Shown here piece by piece: positions 1-12,603 of a DNA stretch of 64,000 bases. Under the pieces are notes generated by a model. The model did no database searches and had not been told where the DNA came from. It saw only the letters and a list, made by a program, of their open reading frames with translations. The position numbers were made by a program, and so were the translations under genes. Source of the DNA: Zasmidium citrigriseum. Lineage: Eukaryota > Ascomycota > Dothideomycetes > Mycosphaerellales > Mycosphaerellaceae. The stretch is taken from positions 1,364,001-1,428,000 of the forward strand of contig NHNW01000001.1 of the NCBI GenBank assembly GCA_002786025.1, written 5' to 3'. The stretch's first letter is position 1. Each line of letters starts with the position of its first letter.

Positions 1-2778
1 AGCAGTGGTCGCACGCTGCGCGGTATTTGATCTGCGACATGATGTGATAAAGCTGATGTTGGGAACAGGAAGTAGGCAGTGAAGGACTCAGAGTTAGACA
101 TGGAAGCCCATGAAGATGCGCATGAGTTACGACTGATATGTATTCCTGATCAGCCATGCGAGTCGTTCGACTGCTGCAAGCAACAGATGCAGGTACCGCC
201 GCTTGCTCGTCGGCCAGCAGGCGTTGAATGCATGTGTTGGTCAAGCTGGTGGTGGTACGATGTTGTAGAGCCAATAAGAGCTTCTGAATGTTGGACCGCG
301 TAAAGGCCGATCCAGAATTGAGTTCTTCACGAGCAAGGAACTGGCCAGTGCGTCTGGAGGGATCGACAGCTACACGAACTTGACCCCAATCGCCCATGCT
401 CGCAGTCGTAGCTCGCCACCGGATGTTAATCTGTTCCAGTAACTCTACAGCATGTGCTTGCTGGGTTGAGTCGTCATGTTGACGAGCTTGTGAGCTTCAG
501 CCTCTCCAGATCGGAAGCTTGATGTTCGTCTCACTATTAATCATGCCCAGATGCACGAGCATCCAAACCTCTCAAGAAGAGCTCTATGTGCTAACCCTGT
601 TGAACAGCGGAAATCTCATACGAGCCCGTGGCATTCGCACAGGCGTTCTCGACTTAGTACTTGTGCCAAGGACCTAACGATTCGAAGTTGCAGGTCGGAC
701 CTGGAGCCGGCTCAAAATACCTGGAGAAGGTTGGAGCAAGTGGCTTGGCGGTGCATTCTGCCACAGACGGAACGTCCACCTGCTGTCTCGAGGCCAATGA
801 ATGGGGCACAGCAGAAACTCCAGCTGGGTGGTTAAACTCGGGCGAAAGAATGGCTTGTCGTGCTTGTGAGACTTGGCAGACAGTTCGTCGGTCCTCTGTA
901 ATCAGTAAGTCAGCAAAGTATGCAACTATGCGCGACTCACGCAGCACTGATATCTGATATGAATTTGGAAAATGGTGGGCCTTTCAGTGGGTCGTTACCA
1001 GTCCAATTCAGTACGTGGGGAGGCCAGGCAGGAGGCAGCACATCTGCTTCTCTACAACCACTTGACAGCATGAGCATGTAGCAGATTCATTCAGCTGTGG
1101 TTTCCATTGCTCAAATGAGAGCTTTGGCAGCGCAATGACGCTCCCTTTAGCAAGCTTGTAGAGAGTAGTCCAGCCGCGGGCCAGAATGTGAGTAATCGCC
1201 ACCGCTGGGTGACCTGCCTTGACGGCCACTCATTGGATAATGCGGTGGGTCTGGTTGAATGAAGGCAAGGGCCAGCCAGCACGAGTCAGGAGGCAATACC
1301 GCTCATGATTGAGAGCAGGTATTGGTGGGGTAGACCAGACAGCAGGCCCTGGAGTCTGGTGATGCTAAGAGATGGTGCCTTCTCCAGATCTGTGTCGCTT
1401 GATGAAAGGGCAATGAGGCTCATCTGAGGCCTGGCAAAATGGATGATGAGGAAGAGAGAAAGAGTAGGTTCGGTGTTGACAAGGGAGGTGGTAGGTCAAA
1501 ATAAGGTTCGGCACATCAATCCGCCGTCCGCTCGGACCAACGTCGCGTCGCGTCGCCGCCGGCCACCTCACCTCACCTCCTGTCGCGCCTGTCATCTCTT
1601 CGCTTTCACATGTCTCCTGATCCGGTGCCCGCCTCTCTCGCCCTCCTGCCGCTATGGATACGACCTGTCGAATACCTTCGCACCCTAGGTTTCTCGCGTT
1701 GCGCATCTCGGCCAATGGAGCCCATCGGCCAATGCCTGGAAGCCTCTCTAGTCATTCCGCACTCGAGATCAACGAAATAACGAGCATGCCTTGCACGCTT
1801 CTGTTTGCGGCAGTGTCCAAGGTCCGTCCAGATTTTGGCGGCGTCAATTGTCTCGCAAAGAAATGTTGACCTCCTCTGGTCTCGATCAAGCCAAAATTCA
1901 AGTGGCAACGCCTCAAGAACGTTTCAATACCATAGCTTGCGATGGATGGTCATCAATCTTTTGACTGGATCCTGAATCTTAAGGCCTTCTTGCCGTGGTT
2001 GTTCGCCTCCCGCCGTCGTTGTAAGACGCCCACAAGAAAGCCTTGTCGCCGTTCCAAAGAAGCTTATTTCTTGTTGTCCACGGCCCTCGCCACCTCGACT
2101 ATCAGCTCAGCGGCCGGCTTACTCTGTCTCACTCTTCAACCGGGGCTACATATCTTGGCATTTCTTGATGCAAAGGTACGCCGATCGAGACTGGCTCAAG
2201 AGCAATCCTCCGAGACATAACATTGCTGGTTTACGAAGGTCATTTGAAACATCCAAAGTCACATTCAAATTTCACATCCAATAGGCTCATCATATCACAG
2301 GCGCTCAACTACACTATCACCAGAGCTCATCTGCACACCATCGGGCACCGAAACGAAATGAAGTTCGCATTCCAGAAGGTCAGAAAGATGGACCGAAGTT
2401 CTACTGTTACCATATACGGCTGGATATGCGCCGAAATAGTTCTCCGGTACAGCACGTGCTTGCCGGAATCTTCCTCGACGTCGGACTATGCTCGATGGAC
2501 TGAATGGCCTCAGCATCTCCCCAACGCCAAGACGCAGTCTACAGGTCACGGTTGGGCTGGAGGAGTGTGGAGTTCGGTATCCGGTCGAGACCTCGTGCCG
2601 CGTGAGAATGCCTGGAATCCGAACTGGCAGGTCTAGCCCGACTTGTATCGCCACAAGGCTCGTTGAATGGCATAGATAAGTAGGTCAAGGGCCCTTTCGA
2701 TTTCCTCGACGAGGCAGGCCATCAACATTCGTTCCTTACCTTTGAGTCGATCACTACGAACTTCAACAGTTCAGCACG
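1..2778. other. Intergenic region upstream of the PKS, no gene supported
   Basis: Only short overlapping reading frames on both strands occur here. None shows a domain, a steady codon pattern or a plausible exon chain. The last few hundred bases must hold the promoter and 5' leader of the polyketide synthase, but I could not identify a specific regulator site. A decayed gene cannot be excluded. Confidence 0.6.
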
Positions 2779-5700
2779 ATGGCCGGCCCCCACCGAGTCT
2801 ACCTCTTTGGAGACCAGACATTCGACATTGAGGATTCTCTTCGTACCCTTCTTCGCTCCAACGATACGCTTGTTGTTCACTTCTTCCAGAACGCCTACCT
2901 CGCACTTCGTCGAGAGATTGGACGTTTGCCGCCACATTCCCGCGATGTCTTCCCACGATTCAGCAGTGTTTCTGACCTGCTTTCGCGAAAGCAAAGCGGA
3001 TATGTTCATCCGGCTGTCGAGCAGTTCCTGTGTCTTGCCCATTCCCTTGGAACTTTCATCAGGTATGTGGCAACAGTCTATCCTCTGACTAGTGTCTGAC
3101 TACTTCGCAGAGATCACTCTGGTGGGGACGCACTTTACCCCTCCGCCGAGTCTACCCATCTTGTTGGTTTATGTACTGGATCTTTGGCGGCCGCGGCTAT
3201 AAGCGCCTCCCGCAATCTGCTGGAACTGGTCCCGACCGCTATTGACGCACTCATGGTAGCATTCCGCATCGGAATGCGCACTGCGCAGCTTGCCTCGTCT
3301 ATCGCTGGTGCGAATGAGAATACAAAGTGGTCATTGATTGTGCCGTCGTCAAGCAAGGATGAACTCTTGGTTCAGATCGCTCGTTTCGTCGAGCAGAAGG
3401 CGAGTATCCCTGCCAGATCTACGATGACCTAACTTGCTGATCAGATTCCTAGTCTCTCACGCCAGCGTCTTATCCATACATAAGCGCCACATCTTCGACC
3501 AACGCAACAATCAGTGGCCCGCCCAAGGTGCTCGCAGACTTCCGCGCCCACCTTGGTCTTCACTCTGGATATGTCGAGCTACCGATCTACGGACCCTACC
3601 ACGCACCTCATCTGTTCGGTGAAGACGATGTCAACTTGATTCTCGGAGAGGCCGGCTATAGCACACCACAAACCTCTGGGATCCCCGTCTTGAGCTGCGG
3701 AACTGGCCAGCCTATATGGGGAAGCGGCCTCCGGCGGTTTCTTGAAGAGTCGATTCGGGACGTACTGCTTCGTCCGATTGTTTGGGAGAAGGCTGTCGAT
3801 GCACTGTCGATTGTTCTCGGCAGCCGTTCAAAGTCAGAAGTACAGCTGGTCCCACTCGGCACTGGGTGTGGCGAGTCATTCAGACGGAGATTGCAGCAGA
3901 CTATGGATGCTATGAACATGGCATCGCAGATCAGTGTGCTGCAGCCGTCTTCAGCAGCTTCACGTAGTGATCCTCAGGTCACAGAGCCCCGATGTGGACG
4001 ATCAAAAATCGCCATCATCGGCACAGGTGGTCGCTTCCCAGGCGCAAATAGCCCAGAGGCACTTTGGGAACTCTTGATGCAGAAGAGGGACATGTGCAGA
4101 GAGGTTCCTGCTTCTCGGTGGGACGTCAATGCTCATGTGGACGACTCTGGCAAACGGAAAAATACGAGCAAAGTCCGCTGGGGCTGCTGGCTTGACGAGC
4201 CTGACCTTTTCGACGCAAAGGCAAGGGAACCATCAACGACCGTTGATGTTCTTGACTAACTCCGCATAGTTCTTCTGCATGTCCCCGCGCGAAGCTCCGC
4301 AAGTCGATCCGGCTATGAGGCTCGCGATGCTTACAGCTTATGAAGCTATGGAGCAGGGGGGTGTCGTCCCAGGCAGAACCCCGTCCACTCGAGAAGACCG
4401 CGTAGGGGTCTTCTTCGGCGTGACTAGCAACGATTGGTGCGAGGCCAATAGCGCTCAGGATGTCGATACCTACTACATTCCTGGCGCCAATCGGGCTTTC
4501 ATTCCTGGTCGTATTAATTACTTCTTTAAGTTTTCCGGTCCAAGCTATGCTGTCGACACAGCCTGCTCGTCGAGTTTGGCAGCCCTGCATGTGGCGTGCA
4601 ATTCATTGTGGCGCGGCGATGTTGATATGGCGATTACTGGAGGTAAGTGCTCATTGTTGTGTCCAATGTTCTATGACTGACGACTCTCGATAGGCACCAA
4701 CGTGCTGACGAACCCATTGATGCACGCCGGTCTGGACAGAGGTCACTTCCTCTCTCCTACTGGCAATTGCAAGACGTTCGATGCAAATGCAGATGGATAC
4801 TGCCGAGGAGAAGGAGTCGCAACTGTACTTCTCAAGCGATTGGAAGATGCTGTCGAGGACGACGATCCAATTCTCGGAGTTGGTAAGTATAGACCAAATT
4901 CTCTGCGTACAAATTCTGACGTGCCCTAGTCTCCGGTGCATACACGAATCATTCGGCGGAAGCAGAGTCCATCACTAGGCCGCACGTTGGGGCACAGAGA
5001 GACATCTTCGAGCGTGTCCTCAATGACTCTGGAACTTCACCGTATGAGGTGAGCTACATTGAAATGCACGGTACCGGGACTCAGGCAGGAGATTCTCGCG
5101 AGATGCAGTCAGTTTCGGACGTATTCGCCCCTGAAAATGCCACCAAGAAGAGAACAGCTGATCAGAGCTTATACTTGGGGGCTTTGAAGGCCAACATTGG
5201 CCATGGAGAGTCTGTACGTACGAGACTGTCAATCGGCTATTCGTTGAAGCTTAACGCTGACTGCATTCATCTAGGTGTCCGGCGTCAGCGCCTTGATCAA
5301 AGTACTGAAGATGATGGAACGCAAGATGATCCCGCCGAACTGTGGTGTAAAGACTGAGATCAATCCCAAGTTTCCAACGAACCTGGGCGAGAGGAATATT
5401 CATATTCCGATCGAGCCCACGCCGTGGCAAGCACCTTCCAGCGGCGTACGCAAGGCGGTGATCAACAACTTCAGTGCCGCCGGTGGCAATTCTTCCGTCT
5501 TGGTGGAGGAGTATCATCCATCTCCAAGCAGGACCTGCATCAATGACAGCACAGCCGAAGGTGACCGCTTCTTCCCGGTAGCTGTCTCAGCAAGAACCCC
5601 AGCATCATTGAAGGGTAACCTGCGAGCTTTGACGGATTACATCGCGCAGTCCAGAGGCAACGGCCTTCAGCTCTCGCAGCTCTCATACACCACAACTGCA

Positions 5701-8700
5701 CGCCGTACACACCATCCGCATCGAGTGATTGTCTCGGGATCGAGCCTTACGGACATCAAGACCGAGCTTCAGAACGCTCTTGCCCAGGAGCTCGGTATGA
5801 AACGAGCTATCCCGGCAAAGACCATGCTGTTTGCATTTACTGGGCAAGGATCGCAATATCCTGGAATGGCGAAGCAGCTATTCGAGAATCAGTCTGTGTT
5901 CCGAAACTCATTGATGCACTTCGACACTCTGGCACGCACCTCGGGCTTCCCTGCAATCCTCCCTCTTTTCACTGGTGCAGCTGGAAACGACATCTCTGAC
6001 TATAGCCCGACTGTTGTTCAGCTTGCCAATACCTGCATGCAAATTGCGCTGGCTAAGCTGTGGATCTCATGGGGAATTGTGCCAACGGCGGTCGTTGGAC
6101 ATTCCTTGGGCGAGTATGCTGCTCTTAACATCGCTGGCGTCTTGTCAGATGTCGACACTATCTATATTGTCGGGCAGAGAGCTCAGCTGTTGCAGCAGAA
6201 GTGCGCAAAGGGAACACATGCAATGCTGGCGGTCTTGACTTCCGTCTCCAAAGTCCAACAGATTGCCCAAGGTGCTGCATACGAAGTCGCCTGTATCAAT
6301 GGCCCAGAGGAGACTGTCATTGCCGGGACCATTGACGAGATGACAAGACTGCAGCATCAGTTCTCTGCCGCTGGCGTAAAGGGTACGCTTCTGCGGGTAC
6401 CTTACGCATTCCATTCGGCGCAGATCGCGCCGGTGAAAGACGACATCATGCGTGCAGCTCGCTCTTTGACCTTCCAGAAGCCACAGATCCCGATTCTTTC
6501 GCCGCTATTGGGAACGGTCACTCAGGATGCATCCACCTTCGGACCAGAGTACATCGCTCGTCATGCACGAGAACCGGTCAACTTCCTGCAGTGCCTGATA
6601 GTGGCGGCTGAGAAGGGCATTCTGGGCGACAACACTTTCGCAATCGAGTTTGGTCCTCACCCAGTGGTGTCTGGGATGATCAGGGCAGTCCTTGGCCCAA
6701 AGATTACTACACTTCCAACACTGCGACGAAACAAAGACTGCTGGGAGACCTTGACCCAAACTCTGGCATCTCTATACACCACCGGTGCGAACATCAAGTG
6801 GGACGAGTATTTCCGCGACTTGCCCTCGGCGAGGAAGGTCATTGATCTGCCGAAGTATTCTTGGGATCTGCAGTCCTTCTGGATCGAGTACAAGAATGAC
6901 TTCCTGCTCACTCTAGGCGACACCGCTGAGGGGCAGGTGACGTTGAAGACAGCAACAAGGAGTCAGCAGCCCGTGGAGGCTCGTCCAACGCCTGCTCCAG
7001 TATCGGTAGCCCCGGCCGAGGAATTGCCCAAGCTGGAGTCCACATCCATTCACAAGGTCTTGAACGAAGAGAACACAGCATCGACGTTCAACCTCATCGT
7101 GGAGTCTGATGTGTCACGACCTGACATCAATCCATTGATGCAAGGGCACAAAGTCGAGGGTATTGGTCTTTGCACGCCTTCGGTCTATGCTGATATCGGG
7201 TTCTCCATCGGCACATACATCCTGAAGCGATACAAGCCATCGTTCTCAGAGCGGACAGTCGACGTCGGCCACATGGACATCGAGAAGGCTTTGATCGCTA
7301 CCAGCAGAGAGTCTCACTTCCTTCGCACATCTTTGAAGCTTGACTGGGCCTCGAAGCATGGCAAATGCAGGTTCTATACCGTCGATGTAATGTCCCCAAC
7401 AGCCACTTTCCGTCTAACACCGCTGACTTCAACCAACAGGAAAACGGCAAAGAGATCGTGCAACACGCCACATGCACCATCAGCTTTCACGATGAAAGCC
7501 GTCTGCACGAGCTGAGGAACAACTTCGCCAGCACCAAAGCCCGCTTCGAAGAGATGCGTCAAGCTTGCGTCGAAGGCAAGACTTTCCGTTTCAACGGACC
7601 CATGGCCTACAATATGGTGCAGTCTCTCGCCGACTTCCACAAAGACTACCGATGCATCGATGAGACCATCTACGACAACGACAACTACGAAGCCGCCTGC
7701 ACCGTCAGCTTTGGACAAATGAAGCAAGGCGGTACTTTCCATACGCACCCTGGTGCAATCGATGGTCTTACTCAATCGGGTGGGTTCATCATGAATGCTA
7801 ACGAGAAGACTAACCTGGAGACGGACGTTTTCGTCAACCATGGCTGGGACAGCTTCCAGATGTTTGAAGCCATCCGCCACGATCGTCAATACAAGACTCT
7901 GTGCCGGATGGCGCCGGCAGAGAACAAGCAGTGGAAAGGAGATGTGTGTGTCTTCTCGGAGGATAGGATCGTTGCGTCGATCAAAGGGTGTTGCGTAAGT
8001 TGGAGAAAAGCCTCTATAAATCACCGCTGACTTTCTCCCAGCTACAAGGGGTACCACGCCGAGTGCTCATGTTCATCCTCAGGCAGGACATGGGCAAGAA
8101 AGACAAAGGCAAGGGACAAGCTGCTGCGCCAAAACCGGCGAAGCCCGCACCAGCGCCGATTGCATCCAAGCCTGCTCCTATTGCTGTTACACCACAGCCC
8201 ATTGCCCAACCCGTACAAGTACAGCAGCCCGTGCAACAGCCAGCAGCAGTCACTCCAGCACCCAACACCTGCTTCGAAACGAGAGCACTAGAGATCATCT
8301 CGGAGCAGAGTGGTGTTGCTACCGCCGAGCTTCAAGACGACAGCGCTTTGACCGACATTGGAGTTGACTCTCTTCTAACACTGACAATCACTGGAGCGTT
8401 CGCAGATGAATTCGACATTGAAGCTGATACAAACTTCTTCGAGGATCATCCTACGATTGGCGATGTCAAACGCTTCTTCCGGTCTTTGGCCCCTGAGCCT
8501 GCGCCTGTACCTGAGCAGCAACCACAACTGCAAGCACCTGCCCCTGTCAGCAATGTCACTATGGCACCGCAGCAAGCGATGGTCCCTCCGACTTTCACAC
8601 CGCCAATGAATGCTCCAGCGCCAGTCAGTCCTCCAGCGCCGGTCAAACTCGAGACAGCGGCAGCTCCTAGTCCTCCCCTTGGGAATGCTGCTACAAGCTC

Positions 8701-10338
8701 GACCTGGACGCAGGCTTTGGAAATCCTCTCTGAGGAGAGCGGGATCGCTGTTGCAGACCTCACCGACGACATGAGTCTTGCTGATGCTGGCGTCGACTCA
8801 CTACTCTCGCTAGTGGTAAGCGGAAGGCTACAAGAAGAGCTCGGTCTCGATTCAGATTCCGACTCCCTGCTGAACTCCTGCGAGACCATTGGCGACTTGA
8901 AACAAGCTCTTGGTGTCGAAGCTTGTGCGACTGCAGTACCGGTCACGCCCCATTCATCGGCCCCGATCCCTGTCCACGACACCTCGGTCTCGTTTGCGAT
9001 GCCGACAGCCCCGTCGGTTTTGGCTCAGCCGCCCGAACAATCCAGGGATGTACCCGAATTCACACAGCCGGCCCGCTCGGAAGCATACTTTGACTCTCAG
9101 CCCGTACAGCAATCCACAGGAACATCGACTGACGGTACTTGGCAGCGAGCCATCGAGATTCTCTGCGAAGAGACCCAGGTCGTCGCAGAAGATGTCAAGG
9201 ACGATACTTGTCTGGCTGACTTGGGAGTGGACTCCCTCCTCTCACTGGTCATATCCTCCCGATTCAGGGACGAACTGGACCTGGATCTTGGAGCTGACAA
9301 CGAGTTGGTCAACTTTGCCACCGTGCGAGAATTGCGAATGGCTCTTGTTTCAGAGAGTGGGGGCTCTGGCACTCCCTCTGAATCGTCGCAGACTTCTGGA
9401 TACTCTATGATCGCCAGTACACCAGGCTCTGCCGAAGTCGCCACGCCCAGCACCGATATGGATCCCGAGTTTGACGCGGCGTTCAAAGCCTCGCAGCCTT
9501 CCTTCGTTCCAAGCGCCACGTCGGTTGTCCTTCAGGGCAACTCTAAGACTGCGACGAAGACGCTCTTCCTTTTTCCTGATGGCAGCGGCTCTGCGACTTC
9601 TTACGTTCAGCTTCCACGTATCGATCCTGATGCTGTGGTGTATGGCCTCAACTCGCCATGGCTGAAGAATGCAGAACAGATGCCTCCTTGCTTCGAAGAT
9701 TTAGCAACTTGTTTCCTGGCAGAAGTCCGCAGACGACAACCTCACGGCCCATACCACTTCGCGGGATGGTCTGCAGGAGGCTCTCTCGCTTTCCGCGCAG
9801 CGCAGATGTTGATTCAGGCAGGCGAAAAAGTCGGGAGTTTGGTCCTTCTCGACGCTCCTGCACCCTTTGGACTCGGCGAACTCCCTCAACGACTATACGA
9901 CTACTTCGAGGATGTGGGTCTGTTCAAGTCGGGAGACAAGACGCCTAAGTGGTTGATCCCTCACTTCAAGGCAATGACCAAGGCTCTGCATACCTATCAT
10001 GCATCTCCCATGCCCGCAGGCGCGATACCCAGGGTCAAGCTGCTGTGGGCTGGACGGAGTGTGCTGGAGACTATCAATGCTCCTCCTTTCCCAACGCAGC
10101 CGGGCGATTCGGAGGATATAACCTTTTTGACAGAGTCGAGAAAAGATTTCTCGGCCGGTGCTTGGGCACGCTTGTTGCCGGGGACGAACATTGTTCTGGA
10201 AAAGGTGGAGGATGATCATTTTGGCATGATGGTAAGTCTGGTCTGTGTGTTCTTTACCGTCAGAGTCTTGCTAACAGTATTTGACAGCGTGGTAACTCTG
10301 TTGGACATATTTCATCTTTCATTGCAGAAGCTCTATAG
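2779..10338 (+). CDS. Non-reducing polyketide synthase, SAT-KS-AT-PT-ACP-ACP-ACP-TE
   Basis: Iterative type I PKS that would load a starter acyl unit, condense malonyl units, fold the poly-beta-ketone into an aromatic product and release it. Ten exons: 2779-3062, 3111-about 3400, about 3453-4220, 4270-4642, 4694-4882, 4930-5213, 5275-7386, 7440-7994, 8042-10231, 10288-10338, giving about 2360 residues. Domains in order: SAT (Cys in GLCTG near residue 116), KS (from about 375; DTACSSS Cys near 546; HGTGT and NIGHGES), AT (GHSLGE Ser near 1006), PT (His in QGHKV near 1354, Asp in IDGLTQSGG near 1541), three ACPs (DSL serines near 1728, 1871 and 2016, with Pro/Ala/Gln-rich linkers) and TE (GWSAGG Ser near 2195). 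All catalytic residues are present, so it looks functional. Intron 4221-4269 is GC-AG. Intron 2 is either GC-AG 3400-3452 or GT-AG 3404-3465. Product unknown: melanin-type naphthopyrone and norsolorinic-acid-type synthases share this architecture. Confidence 0.95.
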
Positions 10339-10731
10339 ATTTCTCATGTGATGGCGAGGCGTTGGTGGATTGAATGGCAAGGGGTACGGGGCGTTTACGG
10401 GACCTGCGCTCTACCCATGGGTTCGTTTGCTCATATTTCATAATGTGCTTCGTATAGACTCTCAATACTAGATCTTGACTATCGAGGCGATTTACCTTTG
10501 TTTTGTTGGCGCAGTCGATAACATGGGCGCTTCTGGTCGACGCTGCAGTGAGGAGCTTTCCTTGGTTCTGTTACTAAAAACCAAGAAGTCCTTGCCTCGA
10601 TGATTCTCCGGGGCTGAAGTGCACTGTTCATAGGCGACAATGAAGGTGTGGGATGATTGGATCAGGACAAGGCTTGTCATGAGCTGCATGTTGTGGCTTT
10701 TTCCCATGGCGAACGTAGCCTCAGAGCATAC
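10339..10731. other. Intergenic, PKS 3' end to next gene
   Basis: Holds the PKS 3' region and the promoter of the gene starting near 10732. No feature recognised. Confidence 0.5.
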
Positions 10732-12325
10732 ATGCAGCTTTCGCTGCTCACTTCTTACTACGGGCTAGAACTTTCTTGTCAGATGAGCAGAAACTCCACA
10801 ATAACTCATTGTCGTCCAACTCTGCTGGAGATGGCTTCGCAATCTATCGACATCTCACTCATACTGTTCGGAGTAAGAAGACTTCACGCCCTCGCGACAA
10901 TCTTGCTACCACATCAAACTCTGGATGCCATTCGTCCATCTATCCGCGCTCTGCATTCTGCACTGGACCATGTGGCTGCAAGAATGTCACCGAATTTGAG
11001 GCAGACACATCTGACCGAGGAGCTTGCGAGGTGCCATCATGTCGTGTTACGATCGTACAGACACCTCGATATTGTGCCGGGTCTTTACAATCCCAAGGAC
11101 AAAAGACACATGCGTGATGTAAAGAAAGAAACGTGGGATCTTGCGGTCCAGCTCTTCGAGAGTGTCTGGAATACGATCTGGACAGAACCTTCCGATCGGA
11201 GCCAGTTTGGCGATCTGGTTGACGTTGTACGTCTTGAGCTCCTGGGTACTGCACTGGATATCGAGCTCGCCGAGCAACTAGCAATGTAAGTTAAGAGGGC
11301 GAGATCAGGTGGCTTCGTGCCGACTTACCCATTAAAGAACAGGGCATCGAGATGCTTTCCAACTACGCGAAACCCTTCGAAGGGCGGCATCCACTGTCGC
11401 CGCTTTGCATCGCTTCCGCAGTCTGACAAGTGGGCTTACTGAGCTGGATCAGTCGATGACAAGGAAGATCCAACGAGCCGAATCGACGTTGCATCAACAT
11501 GAGGTTGCCATGGACATGTCCATCCTCGAACCGGTTACTACACCACCAGTCAGTCAACAACTTCCGGCACCAATCGACAGGCTACGTTACCCATTCGATA
11601 GCCAGACGAAAGTATGCAATCGGACAATCCTCATGGACGACTATGAGGGGCTTGCGGTCACTGTCTTCTTTCATAACGTGACCAAGGACTATGTCAATAT
11701 GATCAATTGCTATATCCGCGGAGTCGATGGTCACAAGACAGAACACAGGCTTTGGCAAAACCTGGACTACTCCGTAGATAAGATGCGATACTGCCTTGAG
11801 CATATGACCAGGCATGGCGGCTGGGTCCAGGTCGTTCTGCCTATAAGCGACGCCTCTCCAGGCCTGAAGGCAATATTAGAACAGCATTTGCAGCTCCAAA
11901 CCAAGGCGATCGTGCAGAGACCCAGCCATGAACGGTTCAGCCCGGACATTCGGTCGAAGAACAGACTCATAAGTACTCCAGCCGACTTGCAATCAGTCCA
12001 GGAAGATGCGAATGCAATCGAAGAGGACGGACAGCGACCAGTCCTAGAGACCCATGGCAGTCTGCGTGCCTGTCTACACAGCCGGAGGCACGATGGAAGG
12101 ACGGCTCTGATACTTCTGGAGACCCAGCATCAGCAAGAGCGAAGGTTGATGTCTCGCGTATCTCTTCTTGACATTCGAAAGCCGCCAGAACGCCGGTTGA
12201 GGTTGCTCAACCCTCCGAATACACTTCCTGCGAGGATGGCGAGACGGATTCGTGGCCATGCAGATCGCCCATCGGCATCCTGGCAAGAAAGGCTGCAGAT
12301 AGAAGATTCTGATGAGTCTGAATGA
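10732..12325 (+). CDS. Unrecognised two-exon gene beside the PKS
   Basis: Function not recognised. Exon 1 runs from an ATG at 10732 (alternatives 10783 and 10831) to 11285. An intron at 11286-11337 (GTAAGT...TTAAAG) restores the frame into exon 2, which ends at 12325, giving about 513 residues. The first half looks helical and Leu-rich, without a clear transmembrane segment. The C-terminal quarter is rich in Arg, Glu and Gln and ends in an acidic tail. No catalytic motif is visible. It follows the PKS on the same strand after about 400 bp, so it could be a cluster member, but nothing in the protein suggests a biosynthetic role. The helical N-terminus loosely recalls N-terminal domains of fungal NLR-like or ankyrin proteins, which is a guess only. 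Confidence 0.6.
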
Positions 12326-12603
12326 AGACGGGATAAAGTCAGTGAACGCAAGTGTTGATGTGAGATGTGTACGGAAGACGACAACTACACGTTTCCGCGC
12401 TAGTCAGCAAAAACGCGGGTCTGTCACATGATACTCACGCCTCAGCCACCCCCGCAGGCCGGGGCAAACTGCTGCCTCTCTCGACACAAAGCGTCATGCA
12501 CCTTCGCCGGCCTTCCATCACCAGACCTGATCCGCCGCCGCCCTTTTAACCAGCATCGACACGCCGCTACGAAGAAGCCCTCTTCGCGACACATACGGAG
12601 ACG

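Noticed and set aside
1..2778. Several 60-140 codon frames left of the PKS as possible cluster genes
   Set aside because: They overlap on both strands, have no domains, and no splice-consistent chain could be built.
7374..8057. 227-codon minus-strand frame opposite the PKS PT region
   Set aside because: It lies wholly antisense to conserved PKS coding sequence and encodes nothing recognisable.
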